A stretch of DNA of 64,000 bases, from contig CANTUR010000341.1 of the NCBI GenBank assembly GCA_947683625.1, positions 558,001 to 622,000 of the forward strand, in the 5' to 3' direction. The DNA comes from Mallotus nudiflorus. Its lineage: Eukaryota > Streptophyta > Magnoliopsida > Malpighiales > Euphorbiaceae. Every line of letters starts with the position of its first letter. The stretch's first letter is position 1. The position numbers and the translations under genes were made by a program. The notes beneath the pieces were generated by a model. The model saw nothing but the letters and a program-made list of their open reading frames with translations, searched no databases and had not been told where the DNA came from. This document shows, one piece after another, positions 35,590-46,755 of the stretch.

Positions 35590-36600
35590 AACTTTTCTAG
35601 AGATACAATAGTATTTAGAGATATGACCCTTTTTGCCACATTTATAGTAGGTAACATCTTTAAGACCAGTTTTCTGAGTTTTAAAAGAAGAGGCTTTATG
35701 TTTTGATGATTTTTATGAGGTTTTTTTGTAATAAGGTTCTTCATATTCCTTTTTCTTTGAGAATTTTTTATAATTTTAGGAAATTCTCTTAGACGAAGGT
35801 TTCAAAGACTTCTTACTGCAATTACCTTTACAAGAATTGTTCTGAGTATAACTATAATCAAACTATTTACAGAAAGATCCTAATTCTTTTTTGGACCTTT
35901 TTAGTTCCCATTTTAAATGTTTTTGGAGTTTTAAGTCCTGACAGATCTTAAGACCTTCCTCTGGGTAGTACTGATAAGTTCGCCATAGGTAAGCTTATCG
36001 TAGGGAATGATGTGGGATCTTGTGGATTGTCTAATGGTATTTCTAACTCTTTCTCCTAGGAGGGTAGGGAGACCTGCAAGGAATTTTTCTTTCCAGAAGG
36101 GCTGGTTAGAATCTTCTCTGAGCATGACTCTAGTAAGGAAAGTCGATCTATACCATTGAAAATCACTTAGATTTTTGCATCTGAGATTAAACAAGAGATC
36201 AGCATTTTTATCTTTAAGATGGGAAGAATCTCCAATGAAATGGAGTGTTATGGTCAATATGAGGGTAGAAACAACATCTTGAATGGGGCTTCCTAATTGA
36301 TCTAGAATAGGTGTATTATCATCATTTTTCTGGATAGCATGAAGGATATCTAGGTGTTGGGGCTTAGTGAGATGAAAATCCCACCATCCTTTCAATTGTC
36401 CAGAAAATCCAGCTATAATGAGTTCTGCAACAGATCTATCAGAAGTTCCTATTTGGGCTTTGTAGGCATTAGAGGCCATAGTCATTTGTTGGAGAAGACT
36501 AAGGATCTGATATTCAGACATGCCATCGATGTTCCATTCATATATGGAATTGGCACTGAACTTAGATTGGACAAGCATATTAGGGTGAGAACCTATTTCA
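35590..36600 (-). pseudogene. Viral coat protein and zinc knuckle, copy 2
   Basis: The core is 36578-35931: WNIDGMSEYQILSLLQQM, AELIIAGFSGQLKGWWDFHL (about 36430-36370), LRCKNLSDFQWYRSTFLTRV (36190-36130) and FWKEKFLAGLPTLLGERV (36105-36050), the conserved gag-like capsid core of caulimovirids. After a frameshift near 35930 comes the nucleic-acid-binding knuckle at 35652-35604, YYKCGKKGHISKY. Its first Cys is Tyr and the final spacing is one residue long, so it is degenerate. Confidence 0.85.
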
Positions 36601-37700
36601 AGTTCTGGTAATCTAGACTGAATATAAGCAGGATTGGAAGAGTGAGGAATGATAGGCCAATGAATTTTTGCTATCTTAGGAGATTCTCCCTGAAAATCAC
36701 CATCTTCAGAAGAGGTTTCTATATCTTTATTGAGAACACTAATACTTTGATTGACAGACTGAGCAGAGTCAGGAATAACTTATCCTGGGGTTCCACTAGA
36801 AGAAGGACTGACTTTACTAAGCTGTTGTCTAATAGCCTCTAGGAATTCAGACCTATTACTTTTAATTTCTTGTTGAGCACTGGAGGATATCTGAAAGGGT
36901 TTAAATATGGGGTTCTTAAGTTTTTTAGAAGGAATAGAGACAGAAAATTCCATAGACTTTTGGGATCTATTTCTATTTTAGACAACTGTTTACCTATGCT
37001 ATTAAGGTGAGCATTGGTGAAGTTGTTTTAAACTATTATATTTTTTAGGTTTTGAGAATCACTATCCTGAGGCTTTTTATAGGGGCTAGCATCAACAGTG
37101 TCATTTCCTATAGAGATCTTTATTTGCCTAAGAGGAGGATGATCAGACTCAATTTCCTGACCATTAGCTGTTTCCCAAACACTTTTCTTATTTTTAACAG
37201 TGACAGGATGAAGAACTTTAAAAGGATATGAAATATTATTTTCTGATGCGTATATTTCAAACCATTCAAAAAATAATATATTTACTTTATTATTGTAAAC
37301 AAAATCATAAAATTCCTTTTGAATATTTTCTCTTATATGTAGGAAATTTGTAAAGAACCATGTTCTTCTTTCCAAATTATAAAATGCATAAAAGTCTTTA
37401 TGTATAGATTCTTTATCAGGAAGAAATTCTTTATCTAAAACATTCAATTCATGTGCAATGTTTTTTGTTATAGCTGAAGCAGTAGGAGAAGCAAGAGGAG
37501 AAGGGGACTTAGCTTTTATTTGAGGGTCTGTGTAGACTGGTCTAGCCACATTAGTACTATAGTCTACGTTTCTTAGTGTAGATGAAGGGAGATTAGAGGT
37601 GGAATATCTAGCTGGGACGTTATATGGTAGGTTTATGATGGGAGGTAGATATGGGTGTAGGTCTTCTTGGTTTGTGAAAGGTATTTTTATTGTTCTAGGA
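36601..37700 (-). pseudogene. Viral polyprotein linker between movement and coat proteins, copy 2
   Basis: Best open part 37549-37028, closely matching 22608-22085 of copy 1: ASPTASAITKNIAHELNVLD, HKDFYAFYNLERRTWFFTNF, then a PLRQIKISIGNDTVDASPYK segment. No enzyme motif is visible. It lies between the 30K movement protein and the coat protein, where caulimovirid polyproteins have variable sequence. A TAA follows NIIV at 37028. Confidence 0.75.
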
Positions 37701-38674
37701 GGGTTTTATGGTAGTTCTCTATGGTACGAGAGATTTATTACAGATGGTATTTGAGATAATCTTCCCAAATCAATAAGTGTCTGAGAATCTAGAACTAGAT
37801 GTTGCAAATCTATCAAAATTGAGTTTTACTCTACCATCTTGGAACTGGGTGATATTCTTTATTTGGGTGTTTGGAGGTTGAGGTTCAGGTTTTTCTAGTT
37901 CTAGATTTGCTGCATTTTCCAAGATCCATTCCTGAGGAAGGGTTATTTGGTTCCATTGGATAGGTTTAGGGATAACGACATTGGCTTTAGTCATATCTGT
38001 TTAAAGTAGAAGTGTTTCTACCTTTTTACTATGAAATCGACTCTTAGTATTAAAAGTAGACATCATGGCTTTATAATGAACTTTAAATATTAATGCAATT
38101 GGGATAGATCCATCGTCCATTTTTTAATTATGAGTTTGGATTTGTAAAAACAAGGACTTTAAAAGATTTATATCATTAAGAGAAACAGTGAAGTTTGGGT
38201 AACAGTCAAATGATATAGGACTTTTACAAAGACTGGATTCTATAGTTCCTAAGAGAGAATCTTCAAAGTTCCTAAACCTCATATCTCTAAGAGCAGCAAG
38301 GATAGAAGTATTAAGACCTTCTCTGTTTAGGGTTTAATGCCAACCTGAACAAGACCAATATGGATGTAATGGAAACTTTTTGCTTTATGTTTTTCTACAG
38401 AAGAGGAAGAAAGAAGCTTTATCTCATTCTTTGCTTTATTAAGTTCTATATCCCTTTCTTCAGTTTTAATAGTATATTCAGATTTGAAAAGGTTCAACCT
38501 AGGAGTCTTATAAATGTGATCTTTATGGTGTTGTGTGAGCTTAAAGTCATCTATGCATTTATCAAAGTCTTCTATAGTAATCTCATCACTGCTAATAATA
38601 TTCTTTTGAACTTTGACAGAAGAGGAGACAGAGGAAGAAGAAGAGGAAGTGGTTCTTCCAAAAAGTGGATTCAT
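37701..38674 (-). pseudogene. Viral movement protein (30K type), copy 2
   Basis: ATG 38674 (MNPLFGRTTSS) starts the polyprotein. A serine-rich start, IDDFKLTQHHKDHIYKTPRL and IHIGLVQVGIKP are followed by a TAA at 38333 caused by loss of one base relative to copy 1 (three G instead of four around 38327). The frame then continues RFRNFEDSLLG, FDCYPNFTVSLND, PIALIFKVHYKAMMSTFN and ITLPQEWILENAANLELEKP. A small deletion near 37775 removes residues present in copy 1 (22840). The MP call rests on the family's central GLIQ and A-L-I-(Y/F)-x-x-(Y/H) motifs. Confidence 0.82.
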
Positions 38675-38832
38675 GGTAGAATAAGGTTTACATAATAGAG
38701 TATACACTTGCAACTCACTGGCTAAACCAACGGATTTACACCCTTTGAGGGACAAACAACCGGGACCACCTGTGACCAAAGGACTCAGTGTAAAATCTAC
38801 CCAGTAGACATTGTTCTAATCAAGACAACAGT

Positions 38833-39148
38833 AAAAGCAGTTTTGTAACGATGATCTTTATGAATTTGTATTTGGCAAAATCCTGATTTCATATCAAACT
38901 TTGAAAAAACAAAAGCAGAATGAAGTTTTTGAAGAAGATCTTTTTTGTTAGGAATATGATACCTTATCCATTTGAGGGTTGTGTTCAGAGGTTTATAATT
39001 TATGACAAGTCTGGGAGTACCTCTTTCTATTTCAGAAGCTTTATTAACATAGAAAGCAGCACAGCTCCAAGGGGATCTGGATTTTGAAATCAATCCTTTG
39101 GACTCGAGGTCCTGGATTTCCCTTCTACAGTGCTGTTCCAATTCAGAA

Positions 39149-39153
<5 letters not shown>
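38833..39153 (-). pseudogene. Partial third viral copy: RT fragment
   Basis: Duplicate of 33978-34300: SRSPWSCAAFYVNK, LVINYKPLN, KSGFCQIQIHKDHRYKTAF. It is joined to the end of copy 2 at about 38828-38840, where both partners share ACAGTAAA, and ends at AATTCAT before the TA run. The junction joins two distant points of the viral genome. Confidence 0.88.

Positions 39154-39195
<42 letters not shown>
39152..39195. repeat. (TA)n microsatellite at the right edge of the viral array
   Basis: About 44 bp of TA directly after the viral RT fragment; pairs with 21413-21443 on the other side of the array. Confidence 0.92.
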
Positions 39196-39198
<3 letters not shown>

Positions 39199-39236
39199 TA
39201 AATATCAATTAATAATCACAAATAATAAAATAATTT

Positions 39237-39830
39237 AAATAAAGCATGTCTGAAAGATGACTTTCCTTTACCTCACATTGATGTAATATCAAGTGTGATT
39301 TACTCCTTCATGGATGGGTTATCTGGGTATAATTAGATAATGATGGTAGTTATGGATAAGATCAAGATAACTTTCATCACGGAATGGGGGATGTATGGCT
39401 ATAAGGTTATGCCTTTCAAGTTGAAGAATGTAGGTGCAACATATCAAAGGGTAGTCAACGCTCTTTTCCATGACATGATGCATAAGGAAGTTGAGGTATA
39501 TATAGACGATATGATAGTTAAGTCAGAAATAAGAGAGCGGCATTTTGAAGCACTGGATAAATTCTTGGCACACATTGAGAGGTATAATTTAAGACTCAAC
39601 CCGAAGAAATGTAATTTCAGAGTTACTTTAGGGAAGTTATTGGGGCATATAGTAAGTAGTAGAGGAATCGAAGTGGATCCAGATAAAGTGAAAGCCATTT
39701 AGGAAATGCCAACACTAAGGATAAAGAAAGATGTGAGAGGGTTCATAAGCAGGTCATAGGTTAATTACAAGGCTTACTAATATTTGTGACCCAATCTTCA
39801 AGTTTCTAAAAAAAGATTAACCTATAGAGT
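39237..39830 (+). pseudogene. Tat-like reverse transcriptase, C-terminal part
   Basis: Continuation of the RT cut at 18477. NKACLKDDFPLPHID (39237-39285) is followed by SFMDGLSGYN and a TAG, then 39340-39702 is open: FITEWGMYGYKVMPFKLKNV, the catalytic VYIDDMIVKS (YIDD at 39499-39510, intact), HFEALDKFLAHIERYNLRLN and LGHIVSSRGIEVDPDK. It is stopped by TAG (39700) and frameshifted near 39760. Gypsy-type RT with the thumb region complete. Confidence 0.92.
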
Positions 39831-40345
39831 GGAATGATGACTGTCAAAGGGCCTTTAATAATATAAAGGAGTATCTCACTAATCCACTTGTACTTAAACC
39901 ATCGAGGCTAGGCAAACCCTTGATCCTAAATTTGGCTCTAGAAGAAAAGGCAATGGGGGCAATGTTAGCATAAGAAGGGCTGGATGGGATAGAGTATACA
40001 ATGTATTACCTCAGTAGGAAGTTCTTACTATATGAAGAAAAGTATGATTTGATGGAGAAGACATGTTTGATAATGATATGGGCAATAAGGAAATTGAGGC
40101 ATTACTTTCAATCTTATAGGGTGTAGGCCATTTCAAAAATAGACCCCTTAAGATACTTACTGCAGGCACCTGCTATAACTAGAAGGATGTTTTGATGGCT
40201 TGTTCTCTTGATTGAATTTAATATAGAGTACATTACCATGAAGGTTATTAAAGGAAGGGTATTAGCATAATTCCTAGCTCAAAAAATAGTAGAGGGCGAT
40301 GAACAATGGAACTTAGAATTCCTAGATGAGAATCTAGCAGTTGTA
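39831..40345 (+). pseudogene. Tat-like RNase H (gypsy type)
   Basis: Frame remnants WNDDCQRAF (39830), LNLALEEKAMGAML, YYLSRKFLLYEEKYDLMEKT (about 40005-40065), WAIRKLRHYFQSYRV and LRYLLQAPAITRRMF. These are the RT-linked RNase H of gypsy elements, which removes RNA from the RNA-DNA hybrid. In-frame TAA, TAG and TGA stops occur (for example at 39974, 40126, 40195). Confidence 0.85.
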
Positions 40346-40740
40346 GAGCATTGAGAATGGAAGCTTTATTTTGATGGTGCAGTAAACAACAAAGGAGCTG
40401 GGTTAGGAGTGATTCTTATCACGCCATAAGGAGAAACCACACCAATGGCCAAAAAGTTGGATTTCAAAGTAACCAATACTATGGCTGAGTATGAAGCGTG
40501 CATTCATGGAGTATAAGCGACAATGGTAGCTGGAGCAAAGAAGTTGCTAGTATACGGGGATTCTATGTTGGTTATTAGCTAGGCTAATGAGGAATGGGAG
40601 GTGAAAGAGGAAAAGCTGAAACCTAACGTCTGCTATTCAAAAGCTTTAACAAAGAATTTCACAAAGTGTCTCTTTATCCATCTATCAAGAGATGACAATT
40701 AGATGGCAGATGTACTAGCAACACTCTTTTCAATATGGGA
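40346..40740 (+). pseudogene. Second, archaeal-like RNase H of the Tat clade
   Basis: WKLYFDGAVNNKGAGLGVIL (40360-40420), TNTMAEYEACIHG (40470-40510), LLVYGDSMLVIS (40547-40580) and DDN.MADVLATL (40693-40731) give the D-E-D-D catalytic pattern of the additional RNase H that defines Tat elements. It is separate from the RNase H just upstream. Four stops at glutamine positions break it. Confidence 0.86.
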
Positions 40741-42093
40741 TAGTGTGACTAGGTTAACTATAAGGCTATTAGTGATCATAAAATCAAAGGCTCCATGTTA
40801 TGGGGGTAAGCAGATTATGGGAATTGAGATAGGGCCTCAAGAGAAGCCATGGTTTTATGATGTTCAGAGGTTCATTAAGGAAGGAAAATATCCAGTTGAG
40901 GCTACTTCAAAAGAAAGATATGCCCTACGTATTCTTGCACGTAATTTTACAAGTCATGATGGGGTGTTGTATAAGAGAATGCCAAATGGAATGTAGCTCA
41001 GATGTCTTAAGAAAGATAATGCAGAAGAGGTGACGAAAGAAGTTCATGCAAGAGCTTGCAGTTCTCACATGAATGGGATAATCCTAGCAAAGAAGATAAT
41101 CAGATAGGGGTACTACTAGATGAGCATGGAAAAGGATTGTATTAGAACTATGAGACAATGACATTAGTGTCAGCTCTATGGAAACCTTAATTACCATCCT
41201 CCAACAGTGCTGAATAGTTTATCATCTCCTTGGCCTTTTGCAGCATGGGGGATTGATATCATAGGAAAAATATGGCCAACAGCATCAAATGGGCATAAGT
41301 ACATAATTATGGTAATTGATTACTTCTCTAGATGGGCAGAGATTGAGTCTCTCAATGCTCTAAAGGCAAAACAGATGACCCAATTTATTAAGAAGAATCT
41401 CATTTACAGATATAGGGTTCCACATCATGTAGTGACAGACAATGGGGTTCAGTTTCCAACAGAAATGATAGAGTTATTACAGAAGTATAGGATCGAGCAT
41501 CATAAGTCTTCACCATATTGACCTCAGGCTAATGGAGCAGTGGAAGTAGAAAATAAAAATATTAGGAAATTCCTCTCTAAGATGGTCAAAACTTACAAGG
41601 ATTGGTATGAGTTTCTTCCATTTGCCTTGTGGGGGTACAGAACTACAACCAAAACTGCCACAGGCCAAACTCCATTCTCCTTAGTGTATGGCTATGAAGC
41701 AGTTTTGCTAATAAAAACTGAGATCAAGTCTTTAAGAGTAGTTATGGAGGCCAAAATGCCCTAGAGTGAATAGGCATGGAAAAGATATAATCATCTGGTA
41801 TCTCTGGATGAGAAGAGGATGAATGCTTTGTTTCATACCCAAATATACTAGAAAAGGATAGCAAGGGCATTTAATAAGAAGGTAAAGCTGAGGAAGATAA
41901 AAGTTGGGGATATGGTACTAAAACAATCCAAAGTAGTGGTGTTCAATCTAAGAGGAAAGTTCATACCAAACTGGGAAGGACCATACTTACTCAAGTCAGT
42001 TATGCTAAAGGGAGCCTCTAAGATATTTGATCTTAAAGGGAATGAGTTAATGGAGCATGTTAACCTGGATCGCCTCAAGAAATACTATCTATA
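40741..42093 (+). pseudogene. Tat-like integrase
   Basis: Begins with the linker RYALRILARNFTSHDGVLYK (40916-40975), a decayed HHCC zinc finger (H..HM near 41045-41075, with the later Cys pair at TMRQ.H.CQ 41148-41172), then the catalytic core. FAAWGIDIIGKIWP (41237-41278) supplies the first Asp, VVTDNGVQF (41430-41456) the second, and ANGAVEVENKNIRKF (41529-41573) the Glu. LPFALWGYRTT, TGQTPFSLVYG and a C-terminal KFIPNWEGPYLLKSV (41960-42003) follow, ending at a TAA after KKYYL (42094). All three acidic residues are present; TAG and TGA stops inactivate it. Confidence 0.92.
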
Positions 42094-43320
42094 AAAATAA
42101 ATAAAAGTAGTATAAAGAAAATAAAATTTTGCGAACTAGAAAACCTACAAAGGCTAGTTAGGAAAAAATTAGGACATTCCCGCTGTTTAGAAAACCTGCA
42201 AAGGGCTGGCTAGCAAAAATTAGGGAATAAAAAAAAAAGGTTCCATTGATTAGAAAACCTGCAAAGGGTTGGTTAGGCAAAAATTAGGGAAATAAAATAT
42301 AAGCAAAAAATATTCAGTTAGAAAATTCCAAAAGGACTAGCCGATTACAGAAATTATGTCATGTGATGTAGCAAATGTAATCATTTTTACCCTACTTAAT
42401 GAATCTTATTGAAATTGAAATTTTGTTATAACATTGCATGTTCTATCTTATTTATAATACATAAGCACTAGAAAGGACAACATAACATAAAAGATTAAGA
42501 CTAGCTTTATGAGACCATTTTGTTCTAGTGGTGCCTACGTTTCTTCTTCTGAGACTCATCATGTAAAGCTTAGGTCCTCTTGTATCTAGAAAATCCGAGT
42601 GGCTCTGTAGCTTATATCACGACCCAAGTCATGTAGTTATCATTAGTAGCTCTATTAATATTCAAGGATATATTGCACTCAAGAGTCCTACAAGGCTATA
42701 AGTCCCTGACCTTATCTAGAAAATCCTGTCTGAGAGGGAAGCCTTTGAAATCAGGTAGTACAGTAACAATGAATTGCGGGTGAACATACTGGCTACAAAG
42801 ACATAAAGGGGAAATGAAGGTCGAAAAGCATAATCCCAAGATGGGAACGCAATGATCATATAAATCAAGAGTCATAAACTTCAACCTCCATTAAGGGCAA
42901 ACCCATGTAACCTTAATATCACTGATGCCCCTCATCTAATCAATCTAGTGGCCTATAGTGTACTTGTCCTTCATCTTCAAGGGTTAAGACTGCAATTGAT
43001 GAGGTTGATAAGATAAAGGATTGGTAGGGGCAGCAAGCAAGCTCAATTTCTCTTGTAACCAAATCTAAAAACAAAAAAAGCAATAAATGAGAAGCTCGCT
43101 AAGTTGAAAACCCGAAAGGGAAACTTAGGTTAAAGTTAGGGCAAACCTGTTAAGTTGAAAACCCAAAAGGGCAGCTTAGGCAAAAGTTAGGGTAAAAAAA
43201 ATCAATTAAGTCACTTAGGGTCATCTATTCATCTAAGTCTAATTTCAAGAAAGGGAATTTTAAAATAAAGCAGTACAAAAAATAGATTATACTAACTACA
43301 AAATAGAAAATAGCCTAGAA
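42094..43320 (+). repeat. Tat 3' region with short tandem repeats, otherwise gene-free
   Basis: Three imperfect units of 50-65 bp at 42138-42187, 42188-42250 and 42253-42300, each with AGAAAACCTGCAAAGGG and AAAAATTAGG. Two more distant relatives at 43100-43140 and 43148-43190 share GTTGAAAACCC and GTTAGGG. The minus-strand open stretch 42884-42696 is short and unidentified. The rest shows no recognisable gene. Confidence 0.7.
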
Positions 43321-45562
43321 TCAGTCATCCTGAGCTCTAGAATCAGGCTATGGGCTCCATCCTCTACTAAGGTCATCACGATGATAGGTATCTGGAGGTC
43401 TAGCAGATGAAGTACTAGTACTGTAAGGTTCAAGGCTTGACTCAGTAAGTTGCTAGCGAAACATCTCAATCTCTCGCTTCAGATCCCATGAATAACTCTA
43501 CACATATATGAAGCATTATATTACATGCACCTCATGCACACCATGCATACATTTGCATAATAAGTGTATATATACTTACCCGCCAACTATCTATGACTTG
43601 CATAGTAAATAACCTCTAAGATGAGGCAAGTTCGTACAGATACTCTGCCTGTGTCTGGGGGACCTATTATGCAAAATTATACTAACATTAATACCAAGTG
43701 TATAGGTAAAACAAGAAGTAAATTATGCAAACTCACATGAGATGTATCAACTAGGGAAAAGCTGGGGAGCTGAGTATCACTAAATGCATTTGCTGCTCAA
43801 TTGGAGTCTAAATAATGGGGGCTTAGCAAAACATCGATCTATTCAAAAGAGAGACATCACAGAAAATAGCACCGACAAAAGCTCCCTCATGGCTGGTCCT
43901 AACATGCTAAGTGTGTTGTGCATGGCCAGGATTGGGCCCGGGGACCTCAAGTGCAATCTTAGGCTCAGAGGCAGTCTCACTCTCTTGTGCAATCTCAAAC
44001 CCTTGATCAGCCCTAGCCACCTCCTCCATCACTTCATTAGTAGGGGAGCGAACCTCCTCAATATATGAAAAGCAAATTGTGAGAAAAGAATAAGTGATTG
44101 GAGTGTTCCAAAAAAGAAATGATTAGAAGTTACCTCAGCCTCATCAATAGGAACCTGCTCCAAAGGGTTCTTATGGACAAACTGCCGGTAATGACAGGAC
44201 TATTCCAGAAAAATTGTGGTGTCATAACCCTGTAACGCCTCCCTCAACTCTGAACCTATCAGTCAAGAACTATAAAGCATCAAGTGGGGGATAACAACAA
44301 TAATATGGTGTCAGGAAGGTCCAGAGCACCATCGATATACCCGCTCTCTCAAATACCACATTCGACAGCCATAACTTAGGAGCTGAACCCTCATCTCCTC
44401 AAGTCGTACTACGGCATCCATGAAATCATATTGTTGGACGTCATTAGCTCCCTCTAGCCAATCAGAATAGATCTGCAAAATCAAGATTAATTAAGTTTAG
44501 CTTGTATTAAGTCATGAAGTACTAATGATTTTGTTTTCTTACCAGGTCCTACTCGACGGTGTTCAGCTGATCGTGGTAGGTCTGCAGAGTATTCCTGACA
44601 CTTATTAGATGAGAAGAGCCCCATCTCTACATCAGAAGGAGACTCCTGCTAGAACTGATAGCCTTAAAGCCATAAATCAACCCAATCTCTATGCTCCAGA
44701 TCTGAAAGAGAGAATAAGTCAATAAAAAGAAAGAAAAGGAAAAGAAAAGAGAAACAAAAAAGGGACAGACGCACATGCAGGACATGCCAGAAGCCGCACA
44801 TAGTGATAGTGCCTTTACAAATAATGTCCAATCTGCAATACAAACAAGCCAGCGCCGCAGATCCCCAGTTGAGGGTGATAACTCGGTCTAAATCACGAAG
44901 GGGGCCGAGCAGTGCAATACTGACTTCGTGACTAGTCTTATAGAAGAGGGTCATGCCATGCAAGATTAAGAGGAAGCACCTCACCTTATGAGCAATCTGG
45001 TGAGGTGTGACAGTGGGAAGATGTCTTAATCCCTCAACCAATGATGAAAGAACAACATTCTTTTGATTCTTCCATGTTGGGAAAAATCCAATCAAGTCTT
45101 GCATATACTGACTCCACGCATGCTCGGAGAGACTGCAATAACTAATGTCAAAGGAAATGGGAGTCCCTCTGAAGGAAATCCCGGTGATAGCTGAGAAACT
45201 CATAGGCAAAATAGTCAACTCACCTACTCGAGTATGGAATGTGTGGGTGGTATCCATCCACTGCTCAATCAAAGAAAATAGGGAATAATCATTAAACCTC
45301 CCTCTAGCAGTTAGAAGCCCAATGACAAATCATTTGAACCCGAAGGCCCAGACCAATTATGCAACATCCCTTAGAATAAATATAAGTGGGGAAGTATTAC
45401 CTTATTGCCCACATCTATGCACCTATAAAGGTGAAGGCAAAACTGAAGCATAGTAGAACCTTCTTATAGTACAAGGTTATTCTGAGAAAAATGGAGAGGC
45501 ACAATAGCTGGATTAGCTAGAATCTCAACTCTTCTGTGTAGCCTGTGTTATGGGTCAGCCAT
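43321..45562 (-). pseudogene. Antisense plant-mobile-domain gene, seven exons, inside the Tat element
   Basis: Proposed exons (minus strand): 45562-45401, 45260-44775, 44701-44543, 44472-44134, 44056-43737, 43663-43580, 43497-43321, with GT..AG introns such as AAG|GTAATA, CTG|GTAAGA and CGG|GTAAGT. All except the fifth are multiples of three. Exon 2 carries the domain: HTFHTRVGELTILPMSFSAI, GISFRGTPI and VITLNWGSAALACLYCRLD, as in the aminotransferase-like plant mobile domain. The C-terminal exons are low-complexity and acidic. At least 14 in-frame stops (for example two TAA in exon 1) make it a pseudogene. Plant mobile domain proteins are nuclear and linked to silencing; the role here is unknown. 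Donor CAT|GTGCGT and the exon 5 boundary are the weakest parts of the model. Confidence 0.75.
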
Positions 45563-46741
45563 AGGATCCGACAAATCGTGAATCGGACTTTGGATGAGTA
45601 AGAAATCAAAAGAAGAAAATTAAAGAAAAAAAAGAAAGAAATGGAGAGGGAAATGAAATAATAGCATCGAAAATAAGGGGAAGGCTTCTTATAAATAAAA
45701 AATATCCATTTTGGTCCCCTGACTATGCATGCATTCAAAATCAAGTTTTTCTTTGCAATTTCATCCATAGTTGCATCTTGATTAGGATTTGATTTCTCAA
45801 TAATTCATTCATCTCATGTCTTTAATTAATGAATTATTATTAATTGCATATATATGTAAATTCTAATTTTTTTTGTCAAGTACAGAATACATAATATAAT
45901 TACAAAATTCAATTTTGCATTTTTACATGCATCATTTTAAATCAAAAAATTTTTCAAAATTCGTTTTGTACTACACAGTAGTTGAAACATAAATTTCAAA
46001 ATTATCATGTTATGTGTTGCACAGTAGTCATAACATGAATTTAATTTTAGCATGTTATGTGCTTCAATAGTAGCCATAACATGAAATTTTTCAAACCTTT
46101 TATCATTAGACAATACACAGTAGTTATAGTATCATTGCTAGATGTTCCACAGGAACTATAACATGTTTTGAAATCACGAATCGCTAAATGTCCCACAAGG
46201 AATATAACGAAATTTTAAATCATGAATTGTTTAATGTTTCGTAAAGAATATAGCTAAATTTTAAATCACATATTGCTAGACGTTCCATATGAACTATAAC
46301 ATGTTTTTCATAAATCGTTAAACGTCCTATAAGGAATATAGCGAGAATCATTGCATATGTTTTCTTAAACAACTCATAGGGAATATAACAAAATCCATTG
46401 TCACTAGATGCCCCAAAAGGAATATAGTGCAGTCCACCAAATACTATATAGTAGTTATGGTATTATTGTAGACGTTCCACAGGAACTATAATAGGTTTTC
46501 AAATCATGAGTCACTAGACATCCTAAGGGGAATATAGTGAAATGCATAAGTTCTACTAGACGTTTCATAGGAAATATAGTGAAACATATTAAACATAGCA
46601 TCTTATTTAGCATCTTATTTAAAATTTCTTAGCAATTTAAGCATCAGCATGTCAATTAGGATACAATGAAGTACCCTAATTCTTTCTTTCAAAATTGTTT
46701 GCTACTATTGCTTTGCTACAATTTGTCAAGAAAACAGCGAC
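45563..46741. repeat. Tat 3' spacer with degenerate tandem repeats
   Basis: 45563-45960 shows no convincing gene. From about 45970 to 46590 two alternating motifs recur at 55-65 bp steps: GTTCCACAGGAACTATAAC (46143, 46468 and variants) and a (C/A)C(T/A)(A/C)AAGGAATATA(A/G) word (46190, 46324, 46430, 46526), plus an earlier set with CATGTTATG and TAGT(A/C/T)(A/G)TAACAT words (46010-46085). These look like a decaying minisatellite. Confidence 0.65.
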
Positions 46742-46751
46742 AAAGGGGGGG
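46742..46751 (+). other. Polypurine tract of the Tat-like element
   Basis: AAAGGGGGGG, four bases before the 3' LTR at 46756. Confidence 0.85.
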
Positions 46752-46755
46752 TAAC

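Noticed and set aside
38360..38695. 111-codon plus-strand frame
   Set aside because: Antisense shadow of the movement-protein N-terminus of viral copy 2.
43784..44068. 94-codon plus-strand frame
   Set aside because: Opposite strand of exon 5 of the antisense plant-mobile-domain gene.
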